Notes under the pieces: model-generated | What the model saw: only the letters and a program-made list of their open reading frames with translations | Told to the model about the DNA's origin: nothing | The model's database searches: none | Position numbers and translations under genes: made by a program | Shown here: piece by piece, positions 34,737 through 45,238 of the stretch | Layout: each line of letters opens with the position of its first letter | How positions within the stretch are numbered: position 1 is the stretch's first letter | Assembly (NCBI RefSeq): GCF_900167605.1 | Contig: NZ_FUYH01000016.1 | Coordinates: 1-59,773 of the forward strand | From: Caloramator quimbayensis | Lineage (GTDB): Bacteria; Bacillota; Clostridia; Clostridiales; Caloramatoraceae | Reading direction: 5' to 3' | Length of the DNA: 59,773 bases

Positions 34737-37151
34737 TTTTATAACGATATTATAAATCTTGTTTGGAACATAGATTTCTTTTATTATAGTTTTTCCCTCG
34801 AGTATTTCCTTTATCTTATCGATGCTCATTACCTTTTCTTTTACAGATTCTTTTTCTTCGTTAAGGGAAATGAGAGCAGTTCCTCTTAACTTTCCATTTA
34901 TCTGTATAGCAATTTCAATAGTATCTTCAACAGTTTTTTCTTCATCCCATACAGGCCATTTCTGATTATATATTCTTCCTTCAAACTTTAAAAGCTGCCA
35001 CATCTCTTCTGTGATATGAGGAGCAACTGGATTTAAAAGTATAAGAAAGGTCTTGATTTCTCCCTTTGTAACTTTTCCATTGCTGTAAAAGTCATTTATT
35101 AGAGACATCATAGCCGCTATTGCTGTATTGAATTTCATCTGTTCAAAATCTAAGCTGACCTTTTTAATAGTCTGATGCATTTTAACTTCAAGTTCCTTTG
35201 AAAAACTATCGCCATCAACGATTATATCCTGTACTTTCCATACTCTGTCGAGGAATCTTCTGCATCCTTTAACTCCCTGCTGTGACCATGCTGCGCTCTG
35301 GTCAAAAGCGCCTATGAACATCTCGTAGGTTCTTAAAGTATCTGCACCGAATTCATTAACTATATCGTCTGGATTTACAACGTTTCCTCTCGATTTGGAC
35401 ATTTTTTCATTGTTTTCTCCAAGTATCATTCCGTGAGATGTTCTCTTTTGATAGGGTTCAGGAGTTGAAACATAGCCTAAATCGTAAAGGAATTTGTGCC
35501 AGAATCTTGAATAAAGAAGATGAAGAGTAGTATGTTCCATACCTCCATTATACCAATCAACTGGGAGCCAGTAATCTAAGTCTTCTTTTGATGCAAAAGC
35601 TTTATCGTTATGAGGATCGGTATATCTTAAAAAATACCATGAAGATCCTGCCCACTGAGGCATAGTATCGGTTTCTCTTTCTGCATGGCCGCCACATTTA
35701 GGACAAGTTGTTTCAACCCAATCCCTTATATTTGCAAGAGGGGATTCTCCAGTTTCAGTTGGAACGTAATTTTCAACCTCAGGCAGTGTAAGTGGAAGCT
35801 CTTCTTCTGGTATTGGAACCCAGCCGCATTTTTCACAGTATACAAGAGGAATAGGCTCGCCCCAGTACCTTTGCCTTGAAAATACCCAGTCTCTAAGTTT
35901 ATAATTTACTTTTCTTTTACCTATTTTCTTTTCTTCGAGCCAGTTTATTATTTTTCCCTTTGCATCTTTAACTTCTAAACCGTTTAAAAATCCTGAATTA
36001 ACAAGTATACCTGTTTCAGTATCAGTATAAGCGGCTTCTTCTACATTACCTCCCTTAACAACTTCAATTATTGGAAGGCTAAATTTCTTTGCAAATTCAA
36101 AGTCTCTTTCATCATGGGCTGGTACTGCCATTATAGCACCTGTTCCATAGGTCATAAGAACATAATCGGATATCCAGACTGGTATATTGTTTCCGTTTAC
36201 AGGGTTTACAGCGCTTATACCTTTAAGTGGTACGCCAGTTTTTTCTTTTGAAAGCTCAGTTCTTTCAAAGTCAGATTTTTTGCTTGCAATTTCTCTATAT
36301 TCTAAAACTTCATCATAGTTTGTAATTTTTTCTTTGTATTTATCTATAAGAGGATGTTCAGGAGATAGAACCATATAAGTAGCGCCGAATAATGTATCAG
36401 GTCTTGTAGTAAATATTCTTATGAAATCATCGGTATCTTTTATATTAAAATCAACTTCAGCACCTTCGGAACGTCCTATCCAGTTCTTTTGAGATATTTT
36501 AACTTTTTCAATATAATCAACTAAATCTAAGTCATTAAGTAGCTTTTCTGCATATTCAGTAATCTTGAGCATCCACTGGCTCTTAACCTTTCTTACAACT
36601 TCTCCTCCGCATCTTTCACAAACGCCGTTTACAACCTCTTCATTTGCAAGACCGACTTTACATTGAGTACACCAGTTTATAGGCATTTCTGTTTTATATG
36701 CAAGACCTTTTTCAAAGAGCTTTAGAAATATCCACTGTGTCCATTTGTAGTATTCAGGATCAGTTGTGTTTATTTCCCTTGACCAATCGAAGGAATATCC
36801 AAGGGATTTTAGCTGATTTTTAAATCTTGATACATTGTTTTCGGTAACAATTCTTGGATGGATTTTGTTTTTTATTGCAAAGTTTTCAGTTGGAAGACCA
36901 AAAGCATCCCAGCCCATAGGGAATAAAACATTATATCCTTCCATCCTTCTTTTTCTTGATATTATGTCGAGGGCGGTATAAGGTCTTGGATGACCTACAT
37001 GAAGACCTTGTCCGGATGGATATGGAAATTCAACGAGGGCATAATATTTTGGCTTAGATCTATCTGTGCTTGTTTTAAAAGCCTCTTCTTCATCCCAGAT
37101 ATCCTGCCATTTTTTTTCAATTTCTTTTGGATTATACTCAAAATTTGCCAT
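34734..37151 (-). CDS. leuS: Leucyl-tRNA synthetase
   Basis: 805 residues. Class I signatures: HVGH in [14 protein letters not shown] and KMSKS in [13 protein letters not shown]. The editing domain (about 220-400) includes [20 protein letters not shown] and [17 protein letters not shown]. Zinc-like cysteines [15 protein letters not shown] and CERCGGEVV lie before it. It charges tRNA-Leu with leucine in the cytoplasm. The only gene in 34.7-37.2 kb on the minus strand; a T-box leader precedes it. Confidence 0.98.
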   Translation of the reverse strand: MANFEYNPKEIEKKWQDIWDEEEAFKTSTDRSKPKYYALVEFPYPSGQGLHVGHPRPYTALDIISRKRRMEGYNVLFPMGWDAFGLPTENFAIKNKIHPRIVTENNVSRFKNQLKSLGYSFDWSREINTTDPEYYKWTQWIFLKLFEKGLAYKTEMPINWCTQCKVGLANEEVVNGVCERCGGEVVRKVKSQWMLKITEYAEKLLNDLDLVDYIEKVKISQKNWIGRSEGAEVDFNIKDTDDFIRIFTTRPDTLFGATYMVLSPEHPLIDKYKEKITNYDEVLEYREIASKKSDFERTELSKEKTGVPLKGISAVNPVNGNNIPVWISDYVLMTYGTGAIMAVPAHDERDFEFAKKFSLPIIEVVKGGNVEEAAYTDTETGILVNSGFLNGLEVKDAKGKIINWLEEKKIGKRKVNYKLRDWVFSRQRYWGEPIPLVYCEKCGWVPIPEEELPLTLPEVENYVPTETGESPLANIRDWVETTCPKCGGHAERETDTMPQWAGSSWYFLRYTDPHNDKAFASKEDLDYWLPVDWYNGGMEHTTLHLLYSRFWHKFLYDLGYVSTPEPYQKRTSHGMILGENNEKMSKSRGNVVNPDDIVNEFGADTLRTYEMFIGAFDQSAAWSQQGVKGCRRFLDRVWKVQDIIVDGDSFSKELEVKMHQTIKKVSLDFEQMKFNTAIAAMMSLINDFYSNGKVTKGEIKTFLILLNPVAPHITEEMWQLLKFEGRIYNQKWPVWDEEKTVEDTIEIAIQINGKLRGTALISLNEEKESVKEKVMSIDKIKEILEGKTIIKEIYVPNKIYNIVIK

Positions 37152-37182
37152 AATTCTTCCTCCTTATTTATATGTATAAATA

Positions 37183-37405
37183 AAAAAATTCTTTCGTTTT
37201 AGAGACGAAAGAATTTCCGCGGTGCCACTCTAATTGATAGTATTATACTATCCACTTAAATTTATAACGGAAAAATCCGGCCTGGATTACTAATTTTCAT
37301 CCAGACAGCTCCAAGACGAGTTCAGATATATCAAGTACTGCTTTTCACCACACAGCAGCTCTCTTAAACTTTTTATATCTTACTGCTTCTTTTCACAGCC
37401 TTTAT
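37183..37405 (-). ncRNA. Leucine T-box leader of leuS (specifier CUC)
   Basis: On the minus strand the leader has the T-box sequence GAGTGGCACCGCGG (within 37217-37231), with UGGC to bind an uncharged tRNA acceptor end, preceded by Stem I elements AGAGAGCTG and GGTGAAAAGCAG. The specifier loop reads GAACTCG, giving CUC (37318-37320), the codon read by tRNA-Leu(GAG). The terminator is AAATTCTTTCGT with ACGAAAGAATTT (37187-37216) and a T-run. Uncharged tRNA-Leu stabilises the antiterminator and turns leuS on. Confidence 0.92.
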
Positions 37406-37418
37406 TGATTTATAATGT

Positions 37419-37447
37419 ATTTTAGCAAATTGTACTATAAAAATCAA
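37419..37447 (-). promoter_or_regulatory. Promoter for leuS
   Basis: On the minus strand TTGATT (37442-37447), 17-base spacer, TAAAAT (37419-37424). It overlaps the divergent ridA promoter. Confidence 0.6.
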
Positions 37448-37458
37448 TGGTGTATAAT
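37430..37458 (+). promoter_or_regulatory. Promoter for ridA
   Basis: TTGTAC (37430-37435), 17-base spacer, TATAAT (37453-37458). It shares DNA with the opposed leuS promoter, so the two may interfere. Confidence 0.55.
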
Positions 37459-37489
37459 ATAATTAATATGAATTTAAGGAGGTTTCTAA

Positions 37490-37879
37490 ATGGAAAAAGT
37501 AGTAATAAGCACAAAAAATGCTCCTGCAGCAATAGGACCTTATTCACAGGCTATTAAAGCAGGAAATTTTGTGTTCACTTCAGGACAAGTTCCAATAAAT
37601 CCTGAAAACGGAGAACTTGTAACAAGCGATATAAAATCTGCAGCAAAACAATCCCTTGAAAATGTAAAGGCAGTCCTTGAAGCAGCAGGAACAGGACTTG
37701 AAAATGTTGTTAAAACAACAGTATTTTTAAAGGACATGAATGACTTTGCAGCAGTTAATGAGGTTTATGCTACATATTTTACAGATAAAATGCCTGCAAG
37801 ATCAGCAGTTCAGGTAGCAAAGCTTCCTAAGGATGCTATGGTTGAAATTGAGGCTGTTGCAGTAATTAAAGAAAATTAA
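37490..37879 (+). CDS. ridA: RidA enamine/imine deaminase
   Basis: 129 residues, full length. Motifs: [28 protein letters not shown] and the C-terminal [20 protein letters not shown] with the substrate-binding Arg and Glu. It hydrolyses reactive 2-aminoacrylate formed by PLP enzymes. AAGGAGG site upstream. Single gene. Confidence 0.96.
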   Translation: MEKVVISTKNAPAAIGPYSQAIKAGNFVFTSGQVPINPENGELVTSDIKSAAKQSLENVKAVLEAAGTGLENVVKTTVFLKDMNDFAAVNEVYATYFTDKMPARSAVQVAKLPKDAMVEIEAVAVIKEN

Positions 37880-37905
37880 AGGTCAGATTTTTCTGACCTT
37901 CTTTT
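37879..37905. terminator. Bidirectional terminator between ridA and the carboxypeptidase gene
   Basis: GGTCAGA (37881-37887) and TCTGACC (37892-37898) with a T-rich tail on the plus strand and A/T flanks on the other. The minus-strand gene's stop codon lies inside the stem. Confidence 0.75.
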
Positions 37906-39106
37906 TATATTTAATATAAAAACCTCTCGATAGAAAAAGCCCTATAAATGTGAATACAGGAATATAGATATATTTTTTAGGTATAACTTTTTTATAATCT
38001 CCATTTTTATTTGACTGAATTTGATACATTCCTCCATCATAATCCTTTTCAGCTATAAGATTTATTTTATCTTTATTATTGTTATAGGATAATTCAACAT
38101 ATCCAACTACTTGTCCTTTCTTAATTGATTTAAAAGAACTATCCAATACAACATTTTTATCTACATTAATATTTTCTGAATTTTTATAAGTAACATAATA
38201 GTCTTTTTCACAAAAAACAGGTATTGAAGTATTGCTGTCGATATTGATTTGCGAGAAAGGTTCATCTTTACTAAGTATTTTTTTTGTAGTGTAATTTTTA
38301 AAACCATAATCGAATAGCTTTTTTGAGTCAGCATAATAGTTTTTATCGCTGTTTAAAAACACTGTAAGAAGATGCATATTGTTTTTAGTCGCTGAGCCTA
38401 CAAAAGTATGATTTGCTTTTATAGTATAACCTGTTTTTACTCCATCTGCACCTTCATATTTATATCCTCGGGTTGTTAAAAGTTTATTATGATTGTGTAA
38501 GTATCTAATCTGTGGCTGCTTATTTGTTGGAGGTATTTGATAGGATTTTGTTGCAACTATTTTTTTGAAAATAGGATTTTCCATAGCATATCTTGCAATA
38601 ATTGCAAGATCTTCAGCACAGGTATAATGATTATCATCATAAAGACCGTTTGGATTAACGAAATTAGTATTTTTACAGCCAAGCTCTATTGCTTTTTGAT
38701 TCATAAGCTGAGCAAAATTTTCTTTTGAACCAGAAATATACTCTGCAAGGCATAGAGCTGCATCGTTAGCGGATTCTAACATCATTGCATAAAGAAGCTG
38801 CTCTATTGTAAGTTCTTCTCCTTCAAGCAGATATATTTTGCTCCCCTCTTCATAGGGAGGTTTTTTTCCAACAACGACTTTTTCATCAAGATTGCATTTT
38901 TCAAGAGTAATAATGGCAGTCATGATTTTTGTTGTACTTGCAGGGGCAAACCTTTGATTTATATTTTTACTGTAAAGAATTTTTCCTGAGTCTAAATCCA
39001 TAAGCAAACATCCCCTTGCAGAAACATCTAAATTATCCGCATAAGATTTTAGGGGATAAAAAAGTATTAAAAAAATAATCATAAATGAAATTAATTTTTT
39101 AAACAT
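37883..39106 (-). CDS. D-alanyl-D-alanine carboxypeptidase (PBP5/DacF type)
   Basis: 407 residues. Signal peptide at 1-23 (ISFMIIFLILFYPLKSYA), then the peptidase S11 domain with SxxK in FAPASTTKIMTAI, SxN in LESANDAALCLAEY and KTG in GADGVKTGYTIKANHT. A PBP5-C-like beta domain and a C-terminal membrane helix (about 378-397) follow. It trims the fifth D-Ala from stem peptides. A paralogue lies at 50444-51616; which one is sporulation-specific cannot be told. Confidence 0.93.
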   Translation of the reverse strand: MFKKLISFMIIFLILFYPLKSYADNLDVSARGCLLMDLDSGKILYSKNINQRFAPASTTKIMTAIITLEKCNLDEKVVVGKKPPYEEGSKIYLLEGEELTIEQLLYAMMLESANDAALCLAEYISGSKENFAQLMNQKAIELGCKNTNFVNPNGLYDDNHYTCAEDLAIIARYAMENPIFKKIVATKSYQIPPTNKQPQIRYLHNHNKLLTTRGYKYEGADGVKTGYTIKANHTFVGSATKNNMHLLTVFLNSDKNYYADSKKLFDYGFKNYTTKKILSKDEPFSQINIDSNTSIPVFCEKDYYVTYKNSENINVDKNVVLDSSFKSIKKGQVVGYVELSYNNNKDKINLIAEKDYDGGMYQIQSNKNGDYKKVIPKKYIYIPVFTFIGLFLSRGFYIKYKKKVRKI

Positions 39107-39220
39107 GTAAAGCCTCCTTTTTATTGTGCTTTTTTTATTATATCAAAAAAAATCATCAATATACAGTTTTATGGGTTTAAAAACTTATATATATGTAAAA
39201 AATTCTATATGGTGATATTT

Positions 39221-39802
39221 ATGGATTTAACAAGGCGAGAAAAAATAGGGATTTTAGTATTTAGTTTAATTTTAATATTTACTTTATCTTTTTCATATTT
39301 CAAAAATAAAAACGCTTCAAAAATTGAAGTTATGAATGAAAAAGCTATAAGCAAAGAAGAAAATATTGAGAAAATGGATGATATAAAGGTTTATATTACG
39401 GGTGAGGTTAAAAAACCCGGAGTATATTCCCTTAAAAATGGAGATAGAGCGGAAAAGGCTGTTGAACTTGCAGGGGGATTTACAGAAAGGGCAGATAAAA
39501 ATTCAATTAATCTTGCGATGAAACTTAAGGATGAAGACTATATAAAAGTTGAAAGTACTCAGTCTTCATCATCTTCGATTCAAACTAATATTCAAATTAA
39601 TTTATCAAATAAAATAAATATAAATACTGCAGATAAAGAACAGTTAAAAACTCTTCCAAGAATAGGTGATTCTCTTGCTGAAAGAATTATAGATTTTAGA
39701 AATAAAAATGGACCATTTAAAAGAATTGAGGATATTAAAAAGGTAAGTGGAATTGGGGATAAGATGTTTGAAAATATAAAAGATAAAATATCCGTTTATT
39801 GA
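39221..39802 (+). CDS. comEA: Competence protein ComEA
   Basis: 193 residues; start taken at ATG 39221 (MDLTRREKIGI) after a weak TGGTGAT site, although an in-frame ATG at 39209 is possible. Membrane helix about 8-25, SLBB domain about 52-110 (IKVYITGEVKKPGVYSLKNG), Ser/Gln linker, and tandem helix-hairpin-helix DNA-binding end (ININTADKEQLKTLPRIGDS, then SGIGDKMFENIK). It binds incoming DNA outside the membrane and hands it to ComEC, encoded 14 kb downstream. Confidence 0.93.
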   Translation: MDLTRREKIGILVFSLILIFTLSFSYFKNKNASKIEVMNEKAISKEENIEKMDDIKVYITGEVKKPGVYSLKNGDRAEKAVELAGGFTERADKNSINLAMKLKDEDYIKVESTQSSSSSIQTNIQINLSNKININTADKEQLKTLPRIGDSLAERIIDFRNKNGPFKRIEDIKKVSGIGDKMFENIKDKISVY

Positions 39803-39804
39803 TA

Positions 39805-39833
39805 TTGAAGAATCTATCCAAGTCATATAAAAT
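39805..39833 (+). promoter_or_regulatory. Promoter for the selD-selA-selB operon
   Basis: TTGAAG (39805-39810), 17-base spacer, TAAAAT (39828-39833). Confidence 0.5.
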
Positions 39834-39869
39834 AAGCTTGTAAGTTTATTTATAATAAGAGGTGATTTT

Positions 39870-40904
39870 ATGATAGACGGTGTAAGACTTACTCAGATGA
39901 CAGAAGCCTCAGGATGAGCAGCTAAAATAGGGCCAGATGCCCTTGCACAGGTTCTGTGCAATTTACCTAAAACTTTTGATGAAAAACTAATGGTTGGAAT
40001 AGATACATCAGATGATGCTGCTGTTTATAAAATCGATGATAACACAGCGATTATTCAAACTATTGACTTTTTTACTCCAATAGTTGATGATCCATATATG
40101 TTTGGCCAGATAGCCGCTACTAACTCCTTAAGCGATGTTTATGCAATGGGAGGGAAACCTGTGCTTGTAATGAACGTTGTATGTTTTCCTTCCTGCATGG
40201 ATATGAAAATTCTTGGCGAAATTTTAAAAGGAGGAGCAGACAAGGTTATTGAGGCTGGAGCAGTAATTGCAGGAGGACATACTATAGATGATAAAGTTCC
40301 TAAATATGGTTTATCAGTAATGGGTATTGTGCATCCAAATAAGGTTTTGCCTAATGCCAATTCAAAACCGGGGGATATACTTATTCTAACAAAACCCTTG
40401 GGAACTGGAATTATTAATACTGCAATCAAAGGGGAACTTGCAAGTAAAAATGAAATCGATGAAGCTATAAAAATTATGTCTACATTAAATAAATATGCAG
40501 CAGAGGTTGCATCGAAATACGATATTAATGCATGTACAGATATAACAGGCTTTGGACTTTTAGGCCATGCTCTCGAGATGGCAGAGGGAAGCGATGTTTC
40601 TATACACATTATCAGTGAGAATATATCATATATAACTGGTACAAAGGATTATGCAATGATGGGAATTATTCCAGGAGGAGCCTATAGAAACAAAAAGCAT
40701 ATTGAAAAGGAATTAAAAGTTTTAATAGATGAAGAATACATTATAGACATTTTGGTGGATCCACAAACTTCAGGAGGACTTTTATACTCGCTTCCAGAGA
40801 AAGATGGATTAAAACTATTAGACGAGCTGAAAAATTCAGGAATAAATGCTTTTGTTGCTGGATATGTAAAAGAGTATAAAGAAAAAAGAATATACGTTGA
40901 GTAA
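39870..40904 (+). CDS. selD: Selenide, water dikinase SelD, with in-frame UGA (selenocysteine)
   Basis: The gene starts at ATG 39870 (AGAGGTGA upstream). Codon 16 is TGA (39915-39917) in the context [19 protein letters not shown], the exact place of the catalytic Cys/Sec of SelD. Reading through gives 344 residues, the normal family length. Downstream motifs include [15 protein letters not shown] and the metal-binding [18 protein letters not shown]. It makes selenophosphate from selenide and ATP. A hairpin after the UGA fits a bacterial SECIS. A plain gene finder would start it late, at 39990. Confidence 0.95.
39929..39960 (+). promoter_or_regulatory. Candidate SECIS element in selD
   Basis: Two adjacent stems follow the UGA: AGGGC/GCCCT (39929-39943), then TGCACAG/CTGTGCA (39944-39960) around GTT. 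The second has a GGU at its apex, like the loop of E. coli fdhF recognised by SelB. The apex is about 33 bases after the UGA, at the far side of the usual range. Confidence 0.7.
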
Positions 40905-40927
40905 ACTTAAGGAAGGAGCAATATTTA

Positions 40928-42319
40928 ATGGAAAGTAGAGAATTACTTTCATATTTGCCAAAGGTTGATGTACTATTAAATGATATAAATATTATTTCTA
41001 TAAAGGATGTTTCAAGAAATATTGTTTTAGAATCGGTAAGAGAAACGATTGATGAATATAGAAAAAAAATATTAAGTGGAGAATTGAAAAGTTTTGAATA
41101 TGAGGACATCGTTAATGATGTTTTAATAAAAGTAAAGAAAAAAAGTTCCATGCATCTTAAAAGGGTAATAAATGCAACAGGTACTGTTTTGCATACAAAT
41201 CTTGGCAGAGCAGTTCTATCAAAATCAGCGATTGATGCGGTTATAAATGCTGCTTCGAGATACAGCAATCTGGAGTTTGACCTTGAAAAGGGTGTAAGGG
41301 GTTCAAGATACAGCCACGTGGAAGAACTTATATGTAAAATAACTGGTGCCGAAGCTGCAATGGTAGTAAACAATAACGCTGCAGCGGTTATGCTTGTCCT
41401 TTCAACGCTCTCAAAAGGTAAGGAGGCAATAGTTTCAAGGGGGCAGCTCGTTGAAATAGGAGGATCTTTCAGAGTTCCTGCTGTTATGGAACAAAGCGGT
41501 GCGAGATTAGTTGAGGTTGGAACTACTAACAGAACACATCTTTATGACTATGAAAATGCGATAAACGATAATACAGGAGTAATATTAAAAGTTCATCAGA
41601 GCAATTATAAAATACTTGGTTTTACTGAGGAAGTTTCAATTGAGGATTTAATGCAACTTGGGAAAAAATATGATATACCTGTTGTTGAGGATATAGGAAG
41701 CGGCGTTTTTATAGATATGGTTAAATATGGTCTGACCTATGAACCCACTGTTCAGGAGAGCATTAAAAAAGGAATAGATGTTGTAACCTTCAGTGGTGAT
41801 AAAATGCTTGGAGGACCTCAGGCAGGAATTATAGCTGGAAAGAAAAAGTATATAGATAAAATGAAAAAAAATCAGCTTACTCGCGCACTTAGAATAGATA
41901 AAATGACTCTTGCAGCCCTTGAAGCGACATTAAGACTTTATTTGGATGAAAGCACTGCAATAAATGAAATAATAGTGCTTAGAATGTTAACCCTCGATAT
42001 TGAAACTTTAAGAAAAAGCGCCCAGAAACTATCAAAGATGCTCAAATCAAGATTGAAAGATTTTTGTGAAGTTGAAATAATAAAGGAATTTTCGCAGGTT
42101 GGAGGCGGAGCAATGCCTCTTGAGAACCTTGAGACCTATGTTGTTGCAATAAAACCATTGAATATGTCATTGGAAAAAATGGATTACCTATTAAGAAGTC
42201 TCGATGTGCCAATAATTGGAAGAATCTACAAAGACAGAATGTTGTTCGATGTTAGAACGTTATTTGAAGAAGAATATAAAATTATAGCAGATTCATTATA
42301 TAAGATTTCTCAGGAGTGA
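40928..42319 (+). CDS. selA: L-seryl-tRNA(Sec) selenium transferase
   Basis: 463 residues. PLP fold with [34 protein letters not shown] and the lysine motif [16 protein letters not shown]. It converts seryl-tRNA(Sec) to selenocysteyl-tRNA(Sec) using selenophosphate from SelD. Starts 23 bases after selD, with GGAAGGAG upstream. Confidence 0.97.
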   Translation: MESRELLSYLPKVDVLLNDINIISIKDVSRNIVLESVRETIDEYRKKILSGELKSFEYEDIVNDVLIKVKKKSSMHLKRVINATGTVLHTNLGRAVLSKSAIDAVINAASRYSNLEFDLEKGVRGSRYSHVEELICKITGAEAAMVVNNNAAAVMLVLSTLSKGKEAIVSRGQLVEIGGSFRVPAVMEQSGARLVEVGTTNRTHLYDYENAINDNTGVILKVHQSNYKILGFTEEVSIEDLMQLGKKYDIPVVEDIGSGVFIDMVKYGLTYEPTVQESIKKGIDVVTFSGDKMLGGPQAGIIAGKKKYIDKMKKNQLTRALRIDKMTLAALEATLRLYLDESTAINEIIVLRMLTLDIETLRKSAQKLSKMLKSRLKDFCEVEIIKEFSQVGGGAMPLENLETYVVAIKPLNMSLEKMDYLLRSLDVPIIGRIYKDRMLFDVRTLFEEEYKIIADSLYKISQE

Positions 42320-42323
42320 TATT

Positions 42324-44231
42324 ATGCAGCATATCGTAATTGGTACCGCAGGTCATATAGACCATGGTAAGACTACGCTTATAAAAGCTTTAACTGGAAG
42401 GGATACAGATACGCTAAGGGAAGAAAAAGAGAGAGGAATATCTATTAACCTCGGATTTACATATTTTGATTTGCCTTCAGGTAAAAGGGCAGGTATAGTA
42501 GATGTCCCTGGGCATGAAAGATTTATAAAAAACATGCTTGCTGGTGTTGGAGGCATTGATGTTGTTCTGCTTGTTATTGCAGCAGATGAAGGAGTAATGC
42601 CTCAGACAGTAGAGCATGTAAATATACTCGAACTTTTAGACATTAAAAAAGGTATTGTTGTTATTACTAAAAAGGATATGGTTGATGATGAATGGCTTAA
42701 AATGATAGCTGACGATATTAAAAAATACTTAGGCTCAACATTTTTAAAGGAGGCTCCAATTATTCCTGTCTCATCGATAAATGGTGATGGACTTGACATA
42801 TTAACGAAAACAATAGATGAAATGACACAGGAAATTGAAGATAGGGATGTTGTGACTGATTTTAGGCTTCCAATAGACAGAGTATTTACAATAAGCGGAT
42901 TTGGTACTGTTGTTACGGGTACGCTTATTTCAGGTACGATTAAAGAGGGAGACTTGTGTGAAATATATACCAAGGGAATAAAAACAAAAATAAGAAGTAT
43001 ACAAGTTCATGAAGAATCAGTAAAGGAAGCTGGTGCAGGGCAAAGAGTAGCAGTAAATCTATCCGGGGTAAAAACTGATGAAGTACAAAGAGGAGATGTA
43101 CTATCAAAGGTTGGAGCTATGGAAAGTTCCTTGATTATAGATTGCAGATTAAAATATTTAAAGGATGCTGAAAAGCCTTTAAAAAACAGAGATAGAATAA
43201 GACTATATCATGGAACCTCCGAGATATTAGGAAGGGTTATAATACTCGATAAAGAAATTGTAAACCCTGGTGATACTGCTCTAATTCAGATAAGGCTTGA
43301 GGGAAGCATTGCAGCAAGGAGGGGAGATAAATACGTTATAAGAAGTTACTCTCCAATGCATACGATTGGAGGAGGGACAATACTTGAACCTAATGCTGCA
43401 AAGCATAAAATAAATGATAAAAAAGTAATTGAAGAGCTGCTTTTAAAAGAAAAAGGAAATCCATCAGAAGTAGTAGAAAAAACTATAGAAAAATTCAGCA
43501 ACGTTTTCCCAAAAAAAGAAGATATCATAAAACTTTCTGGTAAAGGAGTATTAAATGCCGAAGATATTATAAGTGATTTGATAAATAAAGGTAAAATATT
43601 CGAAATTAAAAGCGGAGACGGAAATGTATATATACATATAAAATATATAGAACATCAAAAGGAAAATGCGTCAAAACTTCTTAAAGATTATCATGGTTTA
43701 AATCCTTTAAAAGCAGGAATGCCTAAAGAAGAGTTTAAAGTTAAATTATTTGGGAAAAATATCAAACAGAGATTATACGATGAATTGCTGCTTTTATTAA
43801 AGGAAGATACTATCGATTTAAGTGAAAATTATATTTGGCTGAAGGGATTTGAGATAAAATTTGATGATAAACAAGAGAAGATAAAAGAGGAAATTATAAA
43901 AAAATTTGAGGAAGCACATTTTCAACCTCCAAAGGCCGAAGATATGCTTAAGGGTTTTGGAAAAGAAGAAAAATCAGCTAAAATGGTTTTTGCATCCTTA
44001 GTAGATATGGATAAAATCATAAAAATAAATGAAGAAATGTATTTGACTAAAGAGAATTATGAAGAAGCAAAAAATTTAATTCGCAATATTATTGAAAATA
44101 ATGGATTTATTACCCTCGGAGAATTTAGAGATAAAATAGGCAGTAGCAGAAAATATGCAGTTGCATTATTGGAACATTTTGATACAGTAAAATTTACAAA
44201 AAGATTAGAAGATAAAAGAGTTTTATATTAA
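42324..44231 (+). CDS. selB: Selenocysteine-specific elongation factor SelB
   Basis: 635 residues. G domain: [32 protein letters not shown] and TKKDMVD; EF-Tu-like domains 2 and 3 follow. The C-terminal third holds winged helices (for example [20 protein letters not shown] near the end) that bind the SECIS hairpin. It delivers Sec-tRNA to the ribosome at UGA. Starts 4 bases after selA. Confidence 0.96.
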   Translation: MQHIVIGTAGHIDHGKTTLIKALTGRDTDTLREEKERGISINLGFTYFDLPSGKRAGIVDVPGHERFIKNMLAGVGGIDVVLLVIAADEGVMPQTVEHVNILELLDIKKGIVVITKKDMVDDEWLKMIADDIKKYLGSTFLKEAPIIPVSSINGDGLDILTKTIDEMTQEIEDRDVVTDFRLPIDRVFTISGFGTVVTGTLISGTIKEGDLCEIYTKGIKTKIRSIQVHEESVKEAGAGQRVAVNLSGVKTDEVQRGDVLSKVGAMESSLIIDCRLKYLKDAEKPLKNRDRIRLYHGTSEILGRVIILDKEIVNPGDTALIQIRLEGSIAARRGDKYVIRSYSPMHTIGGGTILEPNAAKHKINDKKVIEELLLKEKGNPSEVVEKTIEKFSNVFPKKEDIIKLSGKGVLNAEDIISDLINKGKIFEIKSGDGNVYIHIKYIEHQKENASKLLKDYHGLNPLKAGMPKEEFKVKLFGKNIKQRLYDELLLLLKEDTIDLSENYIWLKGFEIKFDDKQEKIKEEIIKKFEEAHFQPPKAEDMLKGFGKEEKSAKMVFASLVDMDKIIKINEEMYLTKENYEEAKNLIRNIIENNGFITLGEFRDKIGSSRKYAVALLEHFDTVKFTKRLEDKRVLY

Positions 44232-44304
44232 AAAAAATAATAAGTTCCAAATAATGTATTTGATAATATAATAATTATATGATAGAATATATATCGTCAT
44301 CTTT

Positions 44305-44401
44305 GGGAGTAGATAGGTGCTGGTGTGCCTGCCGGTCTTCAAAACCGTGTTGCCGTGCTGAGACCACGACGGGTGGGTTCGATTCCCACATACTCCCGCC
44401 A
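44305..44401 (+). tRNA. selC: Selenocysteine tRNA (anticodon TCA)
   Basis: 97 bases with acceptor GGGAGTA pairing TACTCCC, a long D stem, anticodon TCA at 44339-44341 in the loop of GGTC-TTCAAAA-CC, a large variable arm (GTGTTGCCGTGCTGAGACCACGACGG region), a T arm GTGGG/CCCAC, discriminator G and encoded CCA. The extra-long acceptor/T stack and UCA anticodon define tRNA-Sec. It directly follows selB, so all four sel genes are together. Confidence 0.95.
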
Positions 44402-44552
44402 AAAATAATCAAAATCAAAGAATTCAATTGTTATAAAAGCAATTGCAATTCTTTTTTTGTATTTATATAAAAAAGACCTTAAATATAAAAGAAAAATAGT
44501 CCTTTCTCATACTTCTCTTAAATGGTATAATAAATTTACTGGAGGAGATAAG

Positions 44553-44862
44553 ATGGATAATGAAAAATTATTTGAATTAATGGAAAAGATGTATGCTGAT
44601 TTAAAAGGCAGTCAAGAAAAGATGTATTCTGATATTGCAGGACGATTTGAAGCTTTACATATAGAAATGAGGCAGAGCTTTTTAAAATTAGAAAATGAGT
44701 TAAATGAAACTAAGAAAACATTATACGATGGTTATGCTCAAAATACAGAAAGTATTAAAAGAATTGAAATGAAATTAGATGAAATTAGATGAAATATCAG
44801 ACAAAGTTGATAGACATGATATTAAGATACAGGTAATTGAAGGCGGTAGAAAGGCTTTATAA
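44553..44862 (+). pseudogene. Small coiled-coil protein gene frameshifted by a 10-bp tandem duplication
   Basis: ATG 44553 follows GGAGGAG. The frame reads MDNEKLFELMEKMYADLKGS ... KRIEMKLDEIR and stops at 44792 after 79 residues. The unit gaaattagat occurs twice in tandem (44771-44780, 44781-44790). With one unit removed the frame continues as KLDEISDKVDRHDIKIQVIE and on to GGRKAL, stop at 44860-44862, giving about 100 residues with unbroken heptads. It is therefore a recently broken or phase-switchable gene. Function unknown; such small coiled-coil proteins are common in Clostridia. Confidence 0.75.
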
Positions 44863-44963
44863 GAGTAAAGAAGGGTTAGGAGAAATTTGTTCTTTTAATT
44901 TTACTTTTAAGATGCAGAAATGGAATTTGAAAAACCTTTCAAAGAAAAATGCAGAACATTTGA

Positions 44964-45004
44964 GGTTATAAATACTTTAATTTAAGTATTTATAGCCTTT
45001 TTTA
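44964..45004 (+). terminator. Terminator after the coiled-coil gene
   Basis: GGTTATAAATACTT (44964-44977) pairs with AAGTATTTATAGCC (44984-44997), then a run of Ts. The following 370 bases to rnfC hold no gene, only AT-rich DNA and the control region below. Confidence 0.8.
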
Positions 45005-45238
45005 TTTACTATTACTGCATATTTAGATTAAAAATAAAATTTAAAAAATATTTTATTATATATTTATGATTATTATAGATTAATTATTTTATAAATAAAC
45101 AAAAATATATGTTTTTTAATGATGATTATGGTAGCTTTTGTTTTTTATTTTGAAACAGAAGAAGAATAATGAAAGTAATAACGTTAATACATATATATAT
45201 ATAAATAAAAACGCATAAATATAACACAATATTCATGC

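Noticed and set aside
37321-37335. gatatatcaag inside the leuS leader as another repeat-motif copy
   Set aside because: It belongs to the T-box Stem I and lacks the GGG part of the motif.
39990-40904. A short SelD starting at 39990
   Set aside because: The conserved N-terminus, including the catalytic position, is present upstream across an in-frame UGA; the start is at 39870.
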